DNA of 64,000 nucleotides, from positions 372,001 to 436,000 of the forward strand of contig NZ_JABBPN010000001.1 in NCBI RefSeq assembly GCF_012933385.1, read 5' to 3'. The translations under genes were made by a program, and so were the position numbers. This DNA is from Paenibacillus lemnae. GTDB lineage: Bacteria > Bacillota > Bacilli > Paenibacillales > Paenibacillaceae. Under the pieces are notes generated by a model. The model ran no database searches, was not told the origin of the DNA, and saw nothing but the letters and a program-made list of their open reading frames with translations. Positions 35,723 to 45,040 of the stretch are shown one piece after another; position 1 is the stretch's first letter; the number at the start of each line of letters is the position of its first letter.

Positions 35723-36961
35723 TTACCGTTCCGACGCCGGATCCGGTTCTTCCTCATCTTCCCATTCGTCCATACTCTGAGGACGGTATCCCTGTTTGCG
35801 GATCACAAACCAAATCCAGGCGAAGCCGAAAGCACCAACCAAGGCGAGCATCATGCCTGTCCGGTACATCGTCTGTGCGCCGAAGTTTTGAAACAGCCAT
35901 CCGCCGGCAATCCCGCCGATGACGCCGGAAATGCCGCTCCAGGATAAAGTATAGAGCGCTTGTCCGGTAGCTCGGAACGGCCTCGGTACGAACAGCATCG
36001 TCAGCTGGGTGCCGACATAGAAATAGCCGCCGAACGTTACACAGTGCAGAAGCTGAATCAAGGCGACCTCCATCGGAGAGGAGGCTTCAGCCATAAGCAG
36101 CCAGCGCAGGGCAAAGAGCAGGCTGACGACTGCCAAACAGGCGACCAGGACGCTGATTTTACGTTTCAGATACCGATCACATAACAAAAAGACGGCAACC
36201 TCAAATATAGAAGACATAAATATAGCGAAGCCGACGATCTTCGTACTGCCCCCGAGTTCCAGAATGTACAGGGACATAAAGGTGTTGTTGGCCGTGCTCG
36301 GTATGGATACGATAATGCCCAGCAGCAGAAATCCCGTGAAATACGGGTTCAGGAACAGCCGGGTTACACCGCGCAGATTGACCGTGGCGGTATAGGCGGT
36401 TTTCTGGATATTGGGGAGCGAGAGCATAAAGAACGCCGCAATGACCAGCATGATCGAAAAGACGATCGATATCTGGCCCGAACCCAGACGATCGATGACA
36501 GGACCGGCCGCGATGGCGGTAAGCGCCCATCCCAGAGATCCCCACAGCCGAAATGAGCCGAATTTATGGTTTGTTCCCTCAATATAGCTTAAAATCAGAG
36601 TATTACTTTGAGAAAACATCGGCGTCTGAAAGAAATAAAAGAACATCATAGCTGTATAAATCAAGACATATGTGTGAGCTTGAAACACAAACTGAACAAA
36701 AATCAGGGTGCCTGTCATCATCACCAGCAGTACACGCTTCAAGTTATTGCTCCTGTCACCCCAGTATCCCCAAAAAGGATTAGCCAGGATCGAGACAAAT
36801 GGAGCAATCGCCATCAGGCTGCCAATCTCGACTTTGTCCATGCCGATGTCCTGCAGGTACAGTTGAAAGAAACCGGTGAAGATAACCATCGTTCCGTAGA
36901 TGAAAAAGTTAAACAGCTTCAGCGATCGAAGTGAAGGCTGGTTATTATCTTGGTCCCGCAA
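35723..36961 (-). CDS. MFS transporter (YcaD/PPP-like 12-helix)
   Basis: 412 residues from TTG 36961, nine bases after AAAGGA; GTG 36979 and ATG 36970 are in frame but poorly spaced. Twelve hydrophobic helices are visible with the loop GYWGDRSNNLKRVL after helix 2, an MFS_1-like motif A, and GTNHKFGSFRLWGSLGW, typical of the 3-phenylpropionate/nucleoside-permease-like MFS group. The C-terminus is acidic (DEWEDEEEPD). The substrate is unknown. It is alone on its strand. Confidence 0.9.
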   Translation of the reverse strand: MRDQDNNQPSLRSLKLFNFFIYGTMVIFTGFFQLYLQDIGMDKVEIGSLMAIAPFVSILANPFWGYWGDRSNNLKRVLLVMMTGTLIFVQFVFQAHTYVLIYTAMMFFYFFQTPMFSQSNTLILSYIEGTNHKFGSFRLWGSLGWALTAIAAGPVIDRLGSGQISIVFSIMLVIAAFFMLSLPNIQKTAYTATVNLRGVTRLFLNPYFTGFLLLGIIVSIPSTANNTFMSLYILELGGSTKIVGFAIFMSSIFEVAVFLLCDRYLKRKISVLVACLAVVSLLFALRWLLMAEASSPMEVALIQLLHCVTFGGYFYVGTQLTMLFVPRPFRATGQALYTLSWSGISGVIGGIAGGWLFQNFGAQTMYRTGMMLALVGAFGFAWIWFVIRKQGYRPQSMDEWEDEEEPDPASER

Positions 36962-37159
36962 GTGGGTCATTCCTTTCACTGAAGGTACACATCAACAGCC
37001 CGGAATGCCGGGTATCTTCTTCAATGTATCATGCATTGTAAAGGGATACAAACCATATTGTAATTAATTTAACAATAATTAGTAATCTAAAATGCAAGCT
37101 AGCATTCGCTGGTGGAAAGAGCTGGGACGGGATTTTCTCATAAGAAAGGAATGGCGTGC

Positions 37160-37981
37160 ATGACTGAACAAAAAAACATCGTTCATCGTGGGAAATCCGC
37201 AGAGGAAATAACCGGCATACCGAAAATCACCAGTACACCGGAGATCACCGATGCATTGGAAATCACGGATACACCGGAGATCGCCCATACTCCGGAAATA
37301 ACGGATATACCGAAGATCACGGGTATCCTCCTTGCCGGCGGACTTTCCCGAAGAATGGGTCAGAATAAAGCACTCATGCCCGTTGGAAAACGGATTTCGA
37401 TCGAGCAGGTTCTGCATGCACTCTCGCCCGTGTGCCGAAATCTGCTGATTTCGGCCAATGATCCTGGCAGGTATGCATTCCTCGGTATGTCGGTCATTCC
37501 GGATGTATACCCGGGGAAGGGACCTTTGGCGGGTATACATGCGTGTCTTCGGGCTTCCGCTACAAGCTGGAGTCTGGTGGCAGCATGTGATATGCCCCTG
37601 GTGACGGCAGACATGGCACAAGATCTGGTGCGGCTGATCTTGGAGGAGTCTGTTGGTACGGTGCAGGCAGATGTGCCTGACCATGAGGTCATTGAGCAGG
37701 GAGAAGAGGAGCGGATAGGCAGGGTACAGGCGGTGATCCCGGTAGTAGAGGGCCGGCCGCAGCCTTTGTTTGCCCTCTACCACCGTAGTGTGATGACCTC
37801 TCTGGAGGCCCGACTGCAGCTGGATGAGCTGCGCCTGATGGACTGGCTTCAGGAGCTGGCGGTAACCTATGTGCCTGTTGAGCATCTTCAGGCTGGCGCA
37901 TGGGGACAGGGACTGTTCAATATGAACCGGCCGCAGGATTATGAGGAAGTCATAGTGAAGTACAGGGACAACCAGCCGTAG
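37160..37981 (+). CDS. mobA: Molybdenum cofactor guanylyltransferase with N-terminal hexapeptide repeat
   Basis: 273 residues from ATG 37160, nine bases after AAGGA. From residue 56 it is MobA: nucleotide-binding LLAGGLSRRMGQNKALMPV, then PDVYPGKGPLAGIHACL and VAACDMPLVT. It transfers GMP to molybdopterin. Before this lies an unusual 36-residue tract (17-52) made of six I-T-x-T-P-E-like hexapeptides encoded by 18-bp tandem DNA repeats, running directly into the catalytic motif. An acidic insert near residues 170-190 is also present. It is convergent with moaA across a shared terminator. Confidence 0.93.
   Translation: MTEQKNIVHRGKSAEEITGIPKITSTPEITDALEITDTPEIAHTPEITDIPKITGILLAGGLSRRMGQNKALMPVGKRISIEQVLHALSPVCRNLLISANDPGRYAFLGMSVIPDVYPGKGPLAGIHACLRASATSWSLVAACDMPLVTADMAQDLVRLILEESVGTVQADVPDHEVIEQGEEERIGRVQAVIPVVEGRPQPLFALYHRSVMTSLEARLQLDELRLMDWLQELAVTYVPVEHLQAGAWGQGLFNMNRPQDYEEVIVKYRDNQP
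37208..37315 (+). repeat. Six tandem 18-bp units inside mobA
   Basis: Units start at 37208, 37226, 37244, 37262, 37280 and 37298, with a typical unit ATCACGGATACACCGGAG. They are diverged but in phase, each encoding six residues (ITDTPE and variants). Confidence 0.85.
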
Positions 37982-37993
37982 CTGGTTTACAGC

Positions 37994-38047
37994 ATAAAAA
38001 AGCCGCTATCAACGGTGATTTGTTACCGTGAATAGCGGCTTTATATT
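37994..38047. terminator. Bidirectional terminator between mobA and moaA
   Basis: AAAAGCCGCTAT and ATAGCGGCTTT with an inner ACGGT/ACCGT pairing. A-rich and T-rich flanks serve both directions. Confidence 0.85.
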
Positions 38048-38092
38048 ACAACATGAGAAATCTGGGCGCGGCCTATCAGGCTGCCGGCGGCG

Positions 38093-39094
38093 CTAGCCCC
38101 CGATCTGGGACATGCGCCGCTGGGTCGGGGTATGGCTTTGGTCTTTTTTCTCCAGCGCCAGCGCCATTTCATGATTCTTAGGTTTGGCGCCGAGCGCTTT
38201 GCGGAACAGGTCTTCGATCGCTGCCGGATCATGGGCGACCCGGCGGACATTGAGCTCGTCGGACCAATAGAGACAGGCCTTGATATTGCCATCCGCGGTA
38301 AGCCGCAGTCGGTTGCAGGAATCACAGAAGTGATCGCTGACCGGATGGATCAGTCCGAACGTACCCTGAGCACCCTCCACTTTCATATTGCGGGACGGGC
38401 CGTTGCCGGACGGTCCTTCATGCTCCAGCACGTTCCAGCCTGCCTCGCGGCAGACATCGGTGACATGGCTGAGGGGCAGGTACGAGCGGCGCCATTCATC
38501 CGAGGACTGTCCGATCGGCATGTACTCGATAAAGCGAACATGGATCGGGCGCTCCAGCGTCATGGCGACAAAATCCCGGATTTCGTCCTGGTTGAAGTCT
38601 TTCATCAGAACCACGTTAAGCTTGATTGGATCGAGTCCAGCTTGATACGCGGCTTGTATGCCTTCCAGTACGCGGTGGACATCACCGCCCCGGGTAATGG
38701 ATGCATAGCGCTCCTGCTGGAGCGAGTCCAGGCTGATATTGATACGGGTTAAACCCGCTTCTTTTAGTAAAGCGGCCTTGGCCGGTAGAAACATCCCGTT
38801 GGTCGTCAGGGAAATATCGGTAATGCCATCAATCGCGGACAGCATGGCAACCAGCTTCTCTAGATCCTTACGGACGAGCGGCTCTCCGCCAGTCAGACGG
38901 ACCTTGGATACACCCATAGGAGCCAATACCCGGAGAACGGCAGCGATTTCTTCATATGTCATGATCTCGTCATGCGGCTGAAATTCCATCCCTTCTGCAG
39001 GCATGCAGTATACGCAGCGCAGGTTGCAGCGGTCGGTTACGGATATACGAATATAATCGTGAACACGGCCAAAGGAGTCAGTTAACGGCTTCAT
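38093..39094 (-). CDS. moaA: GTP 3',8-cyclase (radical SAM)
   Basis: 333 residues from ATG 39094, behind AAAGGAGG. The radical-SAM cluster CNLRCVYC is at 22-29 (CxxxCxxC), followed by LTGGEPLVRKDL, SLDSL and the C-terminal second cluster (DHFCDSCNRLRLTADGNIKACL). The protein ends in the conserved Gly-Gly tail (MSQIGG) needed for activity. It performs the first step of molybdopterin synthesis from GTP. A longer in-frame reading to 39331 covers non-coding sequence and is rejected. Confidence 0.96.
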   Translation of the reverse strand: MKPLTDSFGRVHDYIRISVTDRCNLRCVYCMPAEGMEFQPHDEIMTYEEIAAVLRVLAPMGVSKVRLTGGEPLVRKDLEKLVAMLSAIDGITDISLTTNGMFLPAKAALLKEAGLTRINISLDSLQQERYASITRGGDVHRVLEGIQAAYQAGLDPIKLNVVLMKDFNQDEIRDFVAMTLERPIHVRFIEYMPIGQSSDEWRRSYLPLSHVTDVCREAGWNVLEHEGPSGNGPSRNMKVEGAQGTFGLIHPVSDHFCDSCNRLRLTADGNIKACLYWSDELNVRRVAHDPAAIEDLFRKALGAKPKNHEMALALEKKDQSHTPTQRRMSQIGG

Positions 39095-39299
39095 GATATG
39101 CAATCCTCCTTTGCAGGCTTGGACATAACCAGCCCTGAATGTATGGATATCCTCTATATTAACAAACAGAGCACGGGTATGCCTCAAAAACTTCAACAAT
39201 TCTTGGTTTTCTAAGCCAGACCAAGTTGAAACGGGAGCAAGTAATCCTCGAATGACTCTTTTTGAACGAGCACATTTAGAGTACAAGGAGGTATACACT

Positions 39300-39611
39300 A
39301 TGGCTAAAGAACAAAAGGATGTGACGGCCATGGAATGGAGACGCGGACGCGTATCGGGTAAGCGTCAAATTACGATACCGCAAAAGTATTTTGAGTAGAT
39401 TGGAATTAAAGATGAAGTGGAGTTTTCGGTGAAGGATCAATATATTTTGATCCGGCCAGTTCGTGAAGAAGCAGGTGGTGATCATTTTGCCGATCTGATT
39501 CTGGCGGACCTGATTAAAGATGGATATGAGGGTGACGAATTACTGGCTAAGTTCCGCGAGCAGCAAGCTGCACTGCGTGGAGCAGTTAAGAACGAAATGA
39601 TCCTGCTGTAG
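39300..39611 (+). pseudogene. AbrB/MazE-type antitoxin gene interrupted by an in-frame TAG
   Basis: An ATG at 39300, behind AAGGAGGTATACACT, opens a reading frame whose first 32 residues form an AbrB-type swapped-hairpin (RGRVSGKRQITIPQKYFE). A TAG at 39396-39398 interrupts it, exactly where a Gln would be expected (QKYFE-Q-IGI), after which the same frame continues to a natural stop at 39611 (DEVEFSVKDQYILIRPV, then a helical tail LLAKFREQQAALRG). A single CAG-to-TAG change would explain it. Without suppression only a 32-residue peptide is made. It overlaps a toxin remnant. Confidence 0.8.
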
Positions 39612-39793
39612 GATCTCCTAAGACCGGAGATTTACAAGGTATGTATGGATATGATGTGTTTTATAAGGGCAGCAATTATGAAATCGCCTATCGGCTTGAA
39701 GAAAACGACGAGGGAGAAATCGTGGTAGTCATCTTGGCTGGTTCTCGGGAAAACTTTTATGAGCAACTAGTGTATCTCCATATGACATCTTGA
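39590..39793 (+). pseudogene. RelE/ParE-family toxin, C-terminal remnant
   Basis: The open frame 39590-39793 encodes about 67 residues, of which the last 58 match the C-terminal half of a RelE/ParE-type toxin (SPKTGDLQGMYGYDVFYKG, NYEIAYRLEEN, VVVILAGSRENFYEQL). The N-terminal half (about 35-40 residues) and start codon are missing; the frame opens inside the antitoxin 3' end. An internal ATG at 39641 could start only a fragment. It looks like a deletion within a former antitoxin-toxin operon. Confidence 0.75.
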
Positions 39794-39808
39794 AGAAACA
39801 GCACGATT

Positions 39809-40480
39809 TCAAGTGTTCAGCTCGGATTCATATTTTTCAAGCTTTTTAAAAACATGATCAACCCATTGTTGGTCGTCCCATAATTCGGGATTGTCAAGCT
39901 TTCTAACTGCGGGGTGACCTGTAGCAGCAGTATCTACACCATCTTTGTTCCCAAAGTACCAATCAACAATTTTTAATGCTTTGTCTTCAGATTGCACTAA
40001 CAATTTGCAACTCATTCCAGACCCTTGATTTGAAAACGTTAAACTTAAATAGTAAAGATTCTCATCAAGTTTCTTGAACTCCGTTTTGTTGAACGTATTA
40101 TCTGATCCGAAAGTTACACCAGTGCCACCTTTTAGATTCTGCTTTTGTTCTACATCCAGCACTTTATCTGTGAATTTTAGAAGGTTTTTATTTGAGATAT
40201 AATTCTCGAATGTTACTCTTTCTTGTTCCGCAACAGCTCCGGTATAAAGGTTCACAAAAGCCTTTCCGAATGTAACGATTGAATCGTGATTACCAGCACT
40301 AATTTGATTCTCTTTGATTGAAAATTCCTGATTAGCCAAATCACTTAAAAGGGTGGGACTTGATGTTTCTGCTGCTGATTTCTCTGATGATTCAACATTA
40401 ACTAAGTCATTTTCCTTTTGTGAACAACCTACAAGGGTAAGGAACACCAACATAATTAAGGCAATTTTTTTCAAATTCAC
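39809..40480 (-). CDS. A+T-rich lipoprotein gene of unknown function
   Basis: 223 residues from GTG 40480, six bases after AGGAGA; a TTG six bases on is an alternative. The signal peptide ends in LTLVGC with lipidated Cys near residue 18, followed by a Ser/Glu-rich linker and a domain with NLYYLSLTFSNQGSGMSCKLLVQSEDKALKIVDWYFG. No family was recognised. The gene is clearly A+T-richer than its surroundings and lies beside the decayed toxin-antitoxin remnant, suggesting horizontal acquisition. The in-frame extension to 40708 is not supported. Confidence 0.82.
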   Translation of the reverse strand: MNLKKIALIMLVFLTLVGCSQKENDLVNVESSEKSAAETSSPTLLSDLANQEFSIKENQISAGNHDSIVTFGKAFVNLYTGAVAEQERVTFENYISNKNLLKFTDKVLDVEQKQNLKGGTGVTFGSDNTFNKTEFKKLDENLYYLSLTFSNQGSGMSCKLLVQSEDKALKIVDWYFGNKDGVDTAATGHPAVRKLDNPELWDDQQWVDHVFKKLEKYESELNT

Positions 40481-40712
40481 ACCTCTTCTCCTAACAAATT
40501 CACTTTCCATATAGAGAAACGCAACGAATTCCCAGAAGGTTTCTAAAAAATTGAAAATTATAGAAATCGGCTTCACCGTAAGCATAAAATGAACAGCCCC
40601 CACCCTTCGTGCATCCAAGGGCATTATTCGGATGAAATCATTATGGGGATGCTGAAAAAAGATTACGACCTTTTTAAACGCATAAGTAGCAAAAGTTAAC
40701 GACTGCAAAGCA

Positions 40713-40749
40713 AAAAAAGTCCCGGATCACATGATCCGGGACTTTTTAT
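40713..40749. terminator. Strong hairpin terminator
   Basis: AAAAAGTCCCGGATC and GATCCGGGACTTTTT pair perfectly around ACAT, with A and T runs for both strands. It ends the RND operon on the minus strand. Confidence 0.88.
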
Positions 40750-40769
40750 ATCATTCAAAGCATCAAACG

Positions 40770-43700
40770 TTAGTCCTCGATCCGCTTTTTGCGGAACTTC
40801 ATCAGGAATTCGTACACGATTGGCACGACGACCAGTGTCAGCAGTGTGGAACTGATCAAGCCGCCGATGACCGTGATACCCAGGCCGCGCGAGATAATAC
40901 CGGCACTGTTCTCCCAGCCGAATACGAGCGGGAGCAGGGCGCCGATGGTGGCCAGGGCTGTCATCAGAATCGGACGCAGACGCGTGGCCCCTGCTTCCAG
41001 CAGTGCTTCACGTGTGGACAGGCCTTCGTTCTCCTTGTGAATAACACGGTCGATCAGCACGATCGCATTCGTGACAACGATACCGATCAGCATCAGTACG
41101 CCCATAAGAGCGGATACGCTGAGCGTTTCTCCCGTCACGAGCAGTGCGACAATCGCACCGATGACGATGAACGGCAGGGAGAACAGGATCGCGAACGGAG
41201 CGAGTGCGCCGCCAAACGTGACGACAAGCACGAAGTACACGATGGCAATCGCCGCCAGCATCGCAAGTCCCAACTGGCCGAAGGTATCGTTAATCTGCTC
41301 TGTAGCTCCGCCGAAGGTTACGGTTACGCCGTCGGGCAGCTCCATTTTGTCAACTTCTGCCTGAAGGTTCGTGGACGCGTTGCCGATGTCACTGGTGACA
41401 AAGTCAGCATTGACGGATACGACCATTTTACCATCGGTTCTGGTAATCGTATCCGGAGAAGTTCCTTCTTCTACCGTCGCCACATCTTTAATCGGCACTT
41501 CCATGCCGAGCGGAGACGTCACGGTTTCATTCTCAATATCTTTAATGCTCTTGTACGTTTCGTTATCGGCCTCAATAAAGACCTCATACGATTTGCCTTC
41601 GATCTGAATCTCCGTCAGCACCGGACGTTCGCGGACCGGGCTCAGCTTCATCGCCAGCTGTCCGGCTGTCAGACCAAGCGAACTCAGCTTCTCTTGATCA
41701 GCAACGAGCGTGTATTGGTCATAGGCTTCGGAGAGTGAGGATTCTGCATTCTCGAAGTTTTCGGTATCCTTTTGGGTCAGCTCCAGAATATCGTCAGCTA
41801 CCGGCTTGATCTGCTCCAGCGAGTCGCCGAATACATTCACCGTCAGCTGGGAAGCTCCAAAGCCGCCCATGTCCATATTGCTCCATTCGCCTTCCGGAAC
41901 CTGCTTCGCCAAGTCTTCAATGAGCTTGGTTTTGACATCCTCGAAGTTCTTGGTATCCGGATCATACAGGATGTAGAACAGGCCGGAGTTTGAAGAACCC
42001 ATGCCGAGCGGATTGCTGCCGCCGACAGAGTACTGCATGTTCTGCACGCCTTCTTGCGCCAGAATCAGCTTCTCGGCTTCCAGCGCTCTTTGTTCTACGT
42101 CTTCCAGGCGATCGCCCGGCTGCGGGCTGTACGTTACCATTGCGTACTTGTCTTCCTGCTCCGGCAGGAAGCTGACACCGACGAAGCGGGTCAGGAACAA
42201 GCTGCCGACCAGCAGCAGAATCGCGATACTGAAGGTAATCAGCTTATGATTCAGCGTCCATCTCAGGACCGACTGGTAGGCACGTGCCAGACCGCCCGGC
42301 TTCTCATCATGGTTGTGTTTGTTCTTTAGTCCTTTACGGAACAAGGTGTGCGCCAGTGCAGGCACCAGTGTAACCGCGACGACGAGAGACGCCAGAAGGG
42401 CGAATACCATCGTGAGTGCAAAAGGAATGAATAATTCGCCGACCATTCCGCTTACGAGTACCAGCGGCAGGAATACCGCGATGGTAACAATGGTTGAAGA
42501 CATGATCGGTGCGAACATTTCGCGCGTTGCGGCACTGATCAGCTCGCGGCCCTTTAGCTTCTCGCTGGAAAGCGACAAGCGGCGGTAGATGTTCTCGATG
42601 ACGACAATGGAATCATCGACGACCCGACCGATCGCGACCGTCATGGCGCCGAGTGACATCATGTTGAGCGTGATATCCATCTGCTGCAGACATAGAATCG
42701 CAATCAGCAGCGACAGCGGGATCGAAATAATGGATATAATGGTGGAACGGATATTTCTCAGGAAGATCATGATAATAATGATCGCAAACAGGGCGCCGTA
42801 GACCGCTTTAAACAGCATCGTATGGACAGAATCCTCGATCGGCTTACCCTGGTCGAGCATGATCGTCATTTCTGTTCCCGGATAGAGCTTCTGTAACTCT
42901 TTGATCTCATCTTTGACCGCGTTCACGACATCTACAGTGTTGGCGTCATTAGCCTTAACCACCTGGATGCCGATGGATTCCTTCCCGTTCGTCCGGGAAA
43001 TGGATTCCGCCTTGCCGGTCACTTTGATATCGGCAATCTCACTCAGCTTGACCGTAGGAATACCAGCTGCGGCCGGGTTCGCTGCCGCCTCGCCGCCAGC
43101 ACCCGTTGACCCTTCTGCCGGGGCTTGGGCCGCGGGATTGCCTCCTTCTGTAGAGGCGGATGGTGCCTGCTGACCTGCAGCACCTTGGCCTGCAGCGCCT
43201 TCAGCGCCAGGGGCAGGGCCTTCTGCAGCAGGATTGCCGCCAGCACCCGGGCTGCCGCCTGGAGCACCGGCACTGCCGCCGGGGATGACCGGAATGGCGA
43301 GGTTATTGAGATCATCGATGCCGATGATGCCGCCGTCCACAGCGACCGCTTTTTGCGACTGGTCCATTTCAAACAAGCCTAGCGGTGCATACAGGGCGGA
43401 ACCCTGCACGATGCCTCTGACCGTATCTTCGGTCAGCCCGAGCTCTGCCATTTTGTCCTGGTCAAAGGTCAGCTGAACTTCATTGACGAACTGTCCGGAC
43501 ACCTGCAGGGAAGCAACGCCGTCCAGATCTTCCAGTGCGGGAATGATGTCATTCTCCACGGTGCGCGTCAGTTCATCCAGGTCTGTGCCTTCCTTGTTCG
43601 TAATACTGACCGAAGTGACCGGGAAGGAGTTCAAGCTAAAGCGCATAATCTGCGGCTTCTGAACTTCATCCGGAAGATTGACATCATTGAGGGCTTCCCG

Positions 43701-44027
43701 GACGGCCGCTGTCGCGTTGTCCAGATTGGCGCCATAATCAAACTCAATCGTAATGTTGGCCGCATTCTCCATCGAAGTGGAGGTAATGGTTTTAACACCG
43801 TCCACATTCCGAAGCCGGGTTTCGAGCGGCTTGCTTACATCCTGAACGACGCCTTCCGGCGCAGCCCCCGGATAAATGGCTGTTACATTAAGAAAAGGAA
43901 CGTTGATGTTCGGGATGGTTTCCTGTTTCATCGTCAGCCCGCTGTACAATCCGCCGAAAATAATAATGACTGTAAGCAGCCAAATGGCAAATTTGTTGCG
44001 AAGCGAGAAATTAATAATACCTTTCAT
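40770..44027 (-). CDS. RND-family multidrug efflux permease (SwrC/AcrB-like)
   Basis: 1085 residues with the duplicated RND topology: helix 1 (FAIWLLTVIIIFGG), a periplasmic-type loop, six helices, a second loop and five helices. GAMTVAIGRVVDDSIVVIENIYR holds the proton-relay Asp residues, and MLIGIVVTNAIVLIDRV is the second-half counterpart. Unusually, residues about 247-321 are a Gly/Ala/Pro-rich low-complexity insert within the first loop. It belongs to the Gram-positive SwrC/YerP group that exports surfactins and drugs. It lies downstream of a TetR gene on the same strand (33 bp gap), so the two form an operon. Confidence 0.95.
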   Translation of the reverse strand: MKGIINFSLRNKFAIWLLTVIIIFGGLYSGLTMKQETIPNINVPFLNVTAIYPGAAPEGVVQDVSKPLETRLRNVDGVKTITSTSMENAANITIEFDYGANLDNATAAVREALNDVNLPDEVQKPQIMRFSLNSFPVTSVSITNKEGTDLDELTRTVENDIIPALEDLDGVASLQVSGQFVNEVQLTFDQDKMAELGLTEDTVRGIVQGSALYAPLGLFEMDQSQKAVAVDGGIIGIDDLNNLAIPVIPGGSAGAPGGSPGAGGNPAAEGPAPGAEGAAGQGAAGQQAPSASTEGGNPAAQAPAEGSTGAGGEAAANPAAAGIPTVKLSEIADIKVTGKAESISRTNGKESIGIQVVKANDANTVDVVNAVKDEIKELQKLYPGTEMTIMLDQGKPIEDSVHTMLFKAVYGALFAIIIIMIFLRNIRSTIISIISIPLSLLIAILCLQQMDITLNMMSLGAMTVAIGRVVDDSIVVIENIYRRLSLSSEKLKGRELISAATREMFAPIMSSTIVTIAVFLPLVLVSGMVGELFIPFALTMVFALLASLVVAVTLVPALAHTLFRKGLKNKHNHDEKPGGLARAYQSVLRWTLNHKLITFSIAILLLVGSLFLTRFVGVSFLPEQEDKYAMVTYSPQPGDRLEDVEQRALEAEKLILAQEGVQNMQYSVGGSNPLGMGSSNSGLFYILYDPDTKNFEDVKTKLIEDLAKQVPEGEWSNMDMGGFGASQLTVNVFGDSLEQIKPVADDILELTQKDTENFENAESSLSEAYDQYTLVADQEKLSSLGLTAGQLAMKLSPVRERPVLTEIQIEGKSYEVFIEADNETYKSIKDIENETVTSPLGMEVPIKDVATVEEGTSPDTITRTDGKMVVSVNADFVTSDIGNASTNLQAEVDKMELPDGVTVTFGGATEQINDTFGQLGLAMLAAIAIVYFVLVVTFGGALAPFAILFSLPFIVIGAIVALLVTGETLSVSALMGVLMLIGIVVTNAIVLIDRVIHKENEGLSTREALLEAGATRLRPILMTALATIGALLPLVFGWENSAGIISRGLGITVIGGLISSTLLTLVVVPIVYEFLMKFRKKRIED

Positions 44028-44060
44028 AGGGCGTTGTTTCTCTCCTCTCCTGATTCCATG

Positions 44061-45005
44061 CTATTTACTGTTTGTGTGATCTGCCCGATCCTGGGCCGGA
44101 AGATAAACCTCCACCACATTGTGAATGATCCCCTGCAGCTCGATCAGGACATCGCCGCCCTGACCAATCTCCATAAGATTCGCCAGCATTCCTTTCAAAA
44201 TCGCCCTGCGCGGCTGCAAGCCCAGCAGTTCCCTCTCCATCACATCCAGGGAATCCAGCGCGTCGCTTCGCTGAGCGTGGTCCATCGGTATCCCCTTCAG
44301 ATCTGCTCTCAATGCCTTGATCACAACCAGAGGATGGCGGGAATAATAAGCTTCCTCTGGAGCTACAAAACCGAGGCTTTCCCATGCGGATATGGGAACA
44401 AGCGGTTCCGGTGATCTCCGCAGCAGGCTTGCGGTCACATCGTCCAGCATCGTGATGAGATGGACAGCAAGGGTGCCGACATTCAGCGGCAGGCCGGGTA
44501 CGAACAGGAAGCGTATGTAAGATCCCAGCATCCCCGCGACAAACATGGCGATTTCCATCGTATAAGGTTCAATATCCAGGCCGTACACCGCACGCAGCTT
44601 GTTTTTGAACCAGATCAGCGCCTGACTTAAGTCCCCGTGAAAGCATTCCAGATCTACCGGGTTTTTGCCAGGATGGGCCTCAAAGGACTGCTTCAGCAAA
44701 AACTCCCGGACCTCCAGAAAGTGCACCAGCAAAATCTCTGCCTGTTTCAGCAGCTGCTCCCTGGGAGCGAGACCGGACTCCTGATCCACCTGGACAATTT
44801 CATCCCGGATGCGGTAGGCAATGAACTCGTAGATGCTTCGCTCCAGTTCTTCCTTCGACTTGAAATGCAGATACAGGCTGCCTTTGGACATCCCGCATAC
44901 TTCTGCAATCTCCTGCATGGAAGTCCCGGCAGAGCCTTTTGTGGAGAACAGCTGCAGGGCGGTAACCAGAATCTGTTTGCGTTTCTCCGCCGTCTTGTCA
45001 GCCAA
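44061..45005 (-). CDS. TetR-family regulator of the RND operon
   Basis: 314 residues from TTG 45005, eight bases after GGAGGG. The helix-turn-helix is RKQILVTALQLFSTKGSAG, then TSMQEIAEVCGMSKGSLYLHFKSKEEL. The C-terminal part is longer than in average TetR proteins (about 200 residues) and has a tail of helices ending HNVVEVYLPAQDR. A perfect operator palindrome sits over its own transcription start, so autoregulation and co-regulation of the pump are likely. The ligand is unknown. Confidence 0.92.
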   Translation of the reverse strand: MADKTAEKRKQILVTALQLFSTKGSAGTSMQEIAEVCGMSKGSLYLHFKSKEELERSIYEFIAYRIRDEIVQVDQESGLAPREQLLKQAEILLVHFLEVREFLLKQSFEAHPGKNPVDLECFHGDLSQALIWFKNKLRAVYGLDIEPYTMEIAMFVAGMLGSYIRFLFVPGLPLNVGTLAVHLITMLDDVTASLLRRSPEPLVPISAWESLGFVAPEEAYYSRHPLVVIKALRADLKGIPMDHAQRSDALDSLDVMERELLGLQPRRAILKGMLANLMEIGQGGDVLIELQGIIHNVVEVYLPAQDRADHTNSK

Positions 45006-45040
45006 TCTTTCATCCCTCCAAGAACTATGCAGTTCTAAAA

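Noticed and set aside
40589..40699. 36-codon open frame ending KKDYDLFKRISSKS
   Set aside because: No ribosome site and no recognised family; could be a gene fragment but cannot be supported.
40731..41738. 335-codon open frame on the plus strand
   Set aside because: Antisense to the RND pump; Asp/His/Gln-rich composition typical of the complement of a membrane protein gene.
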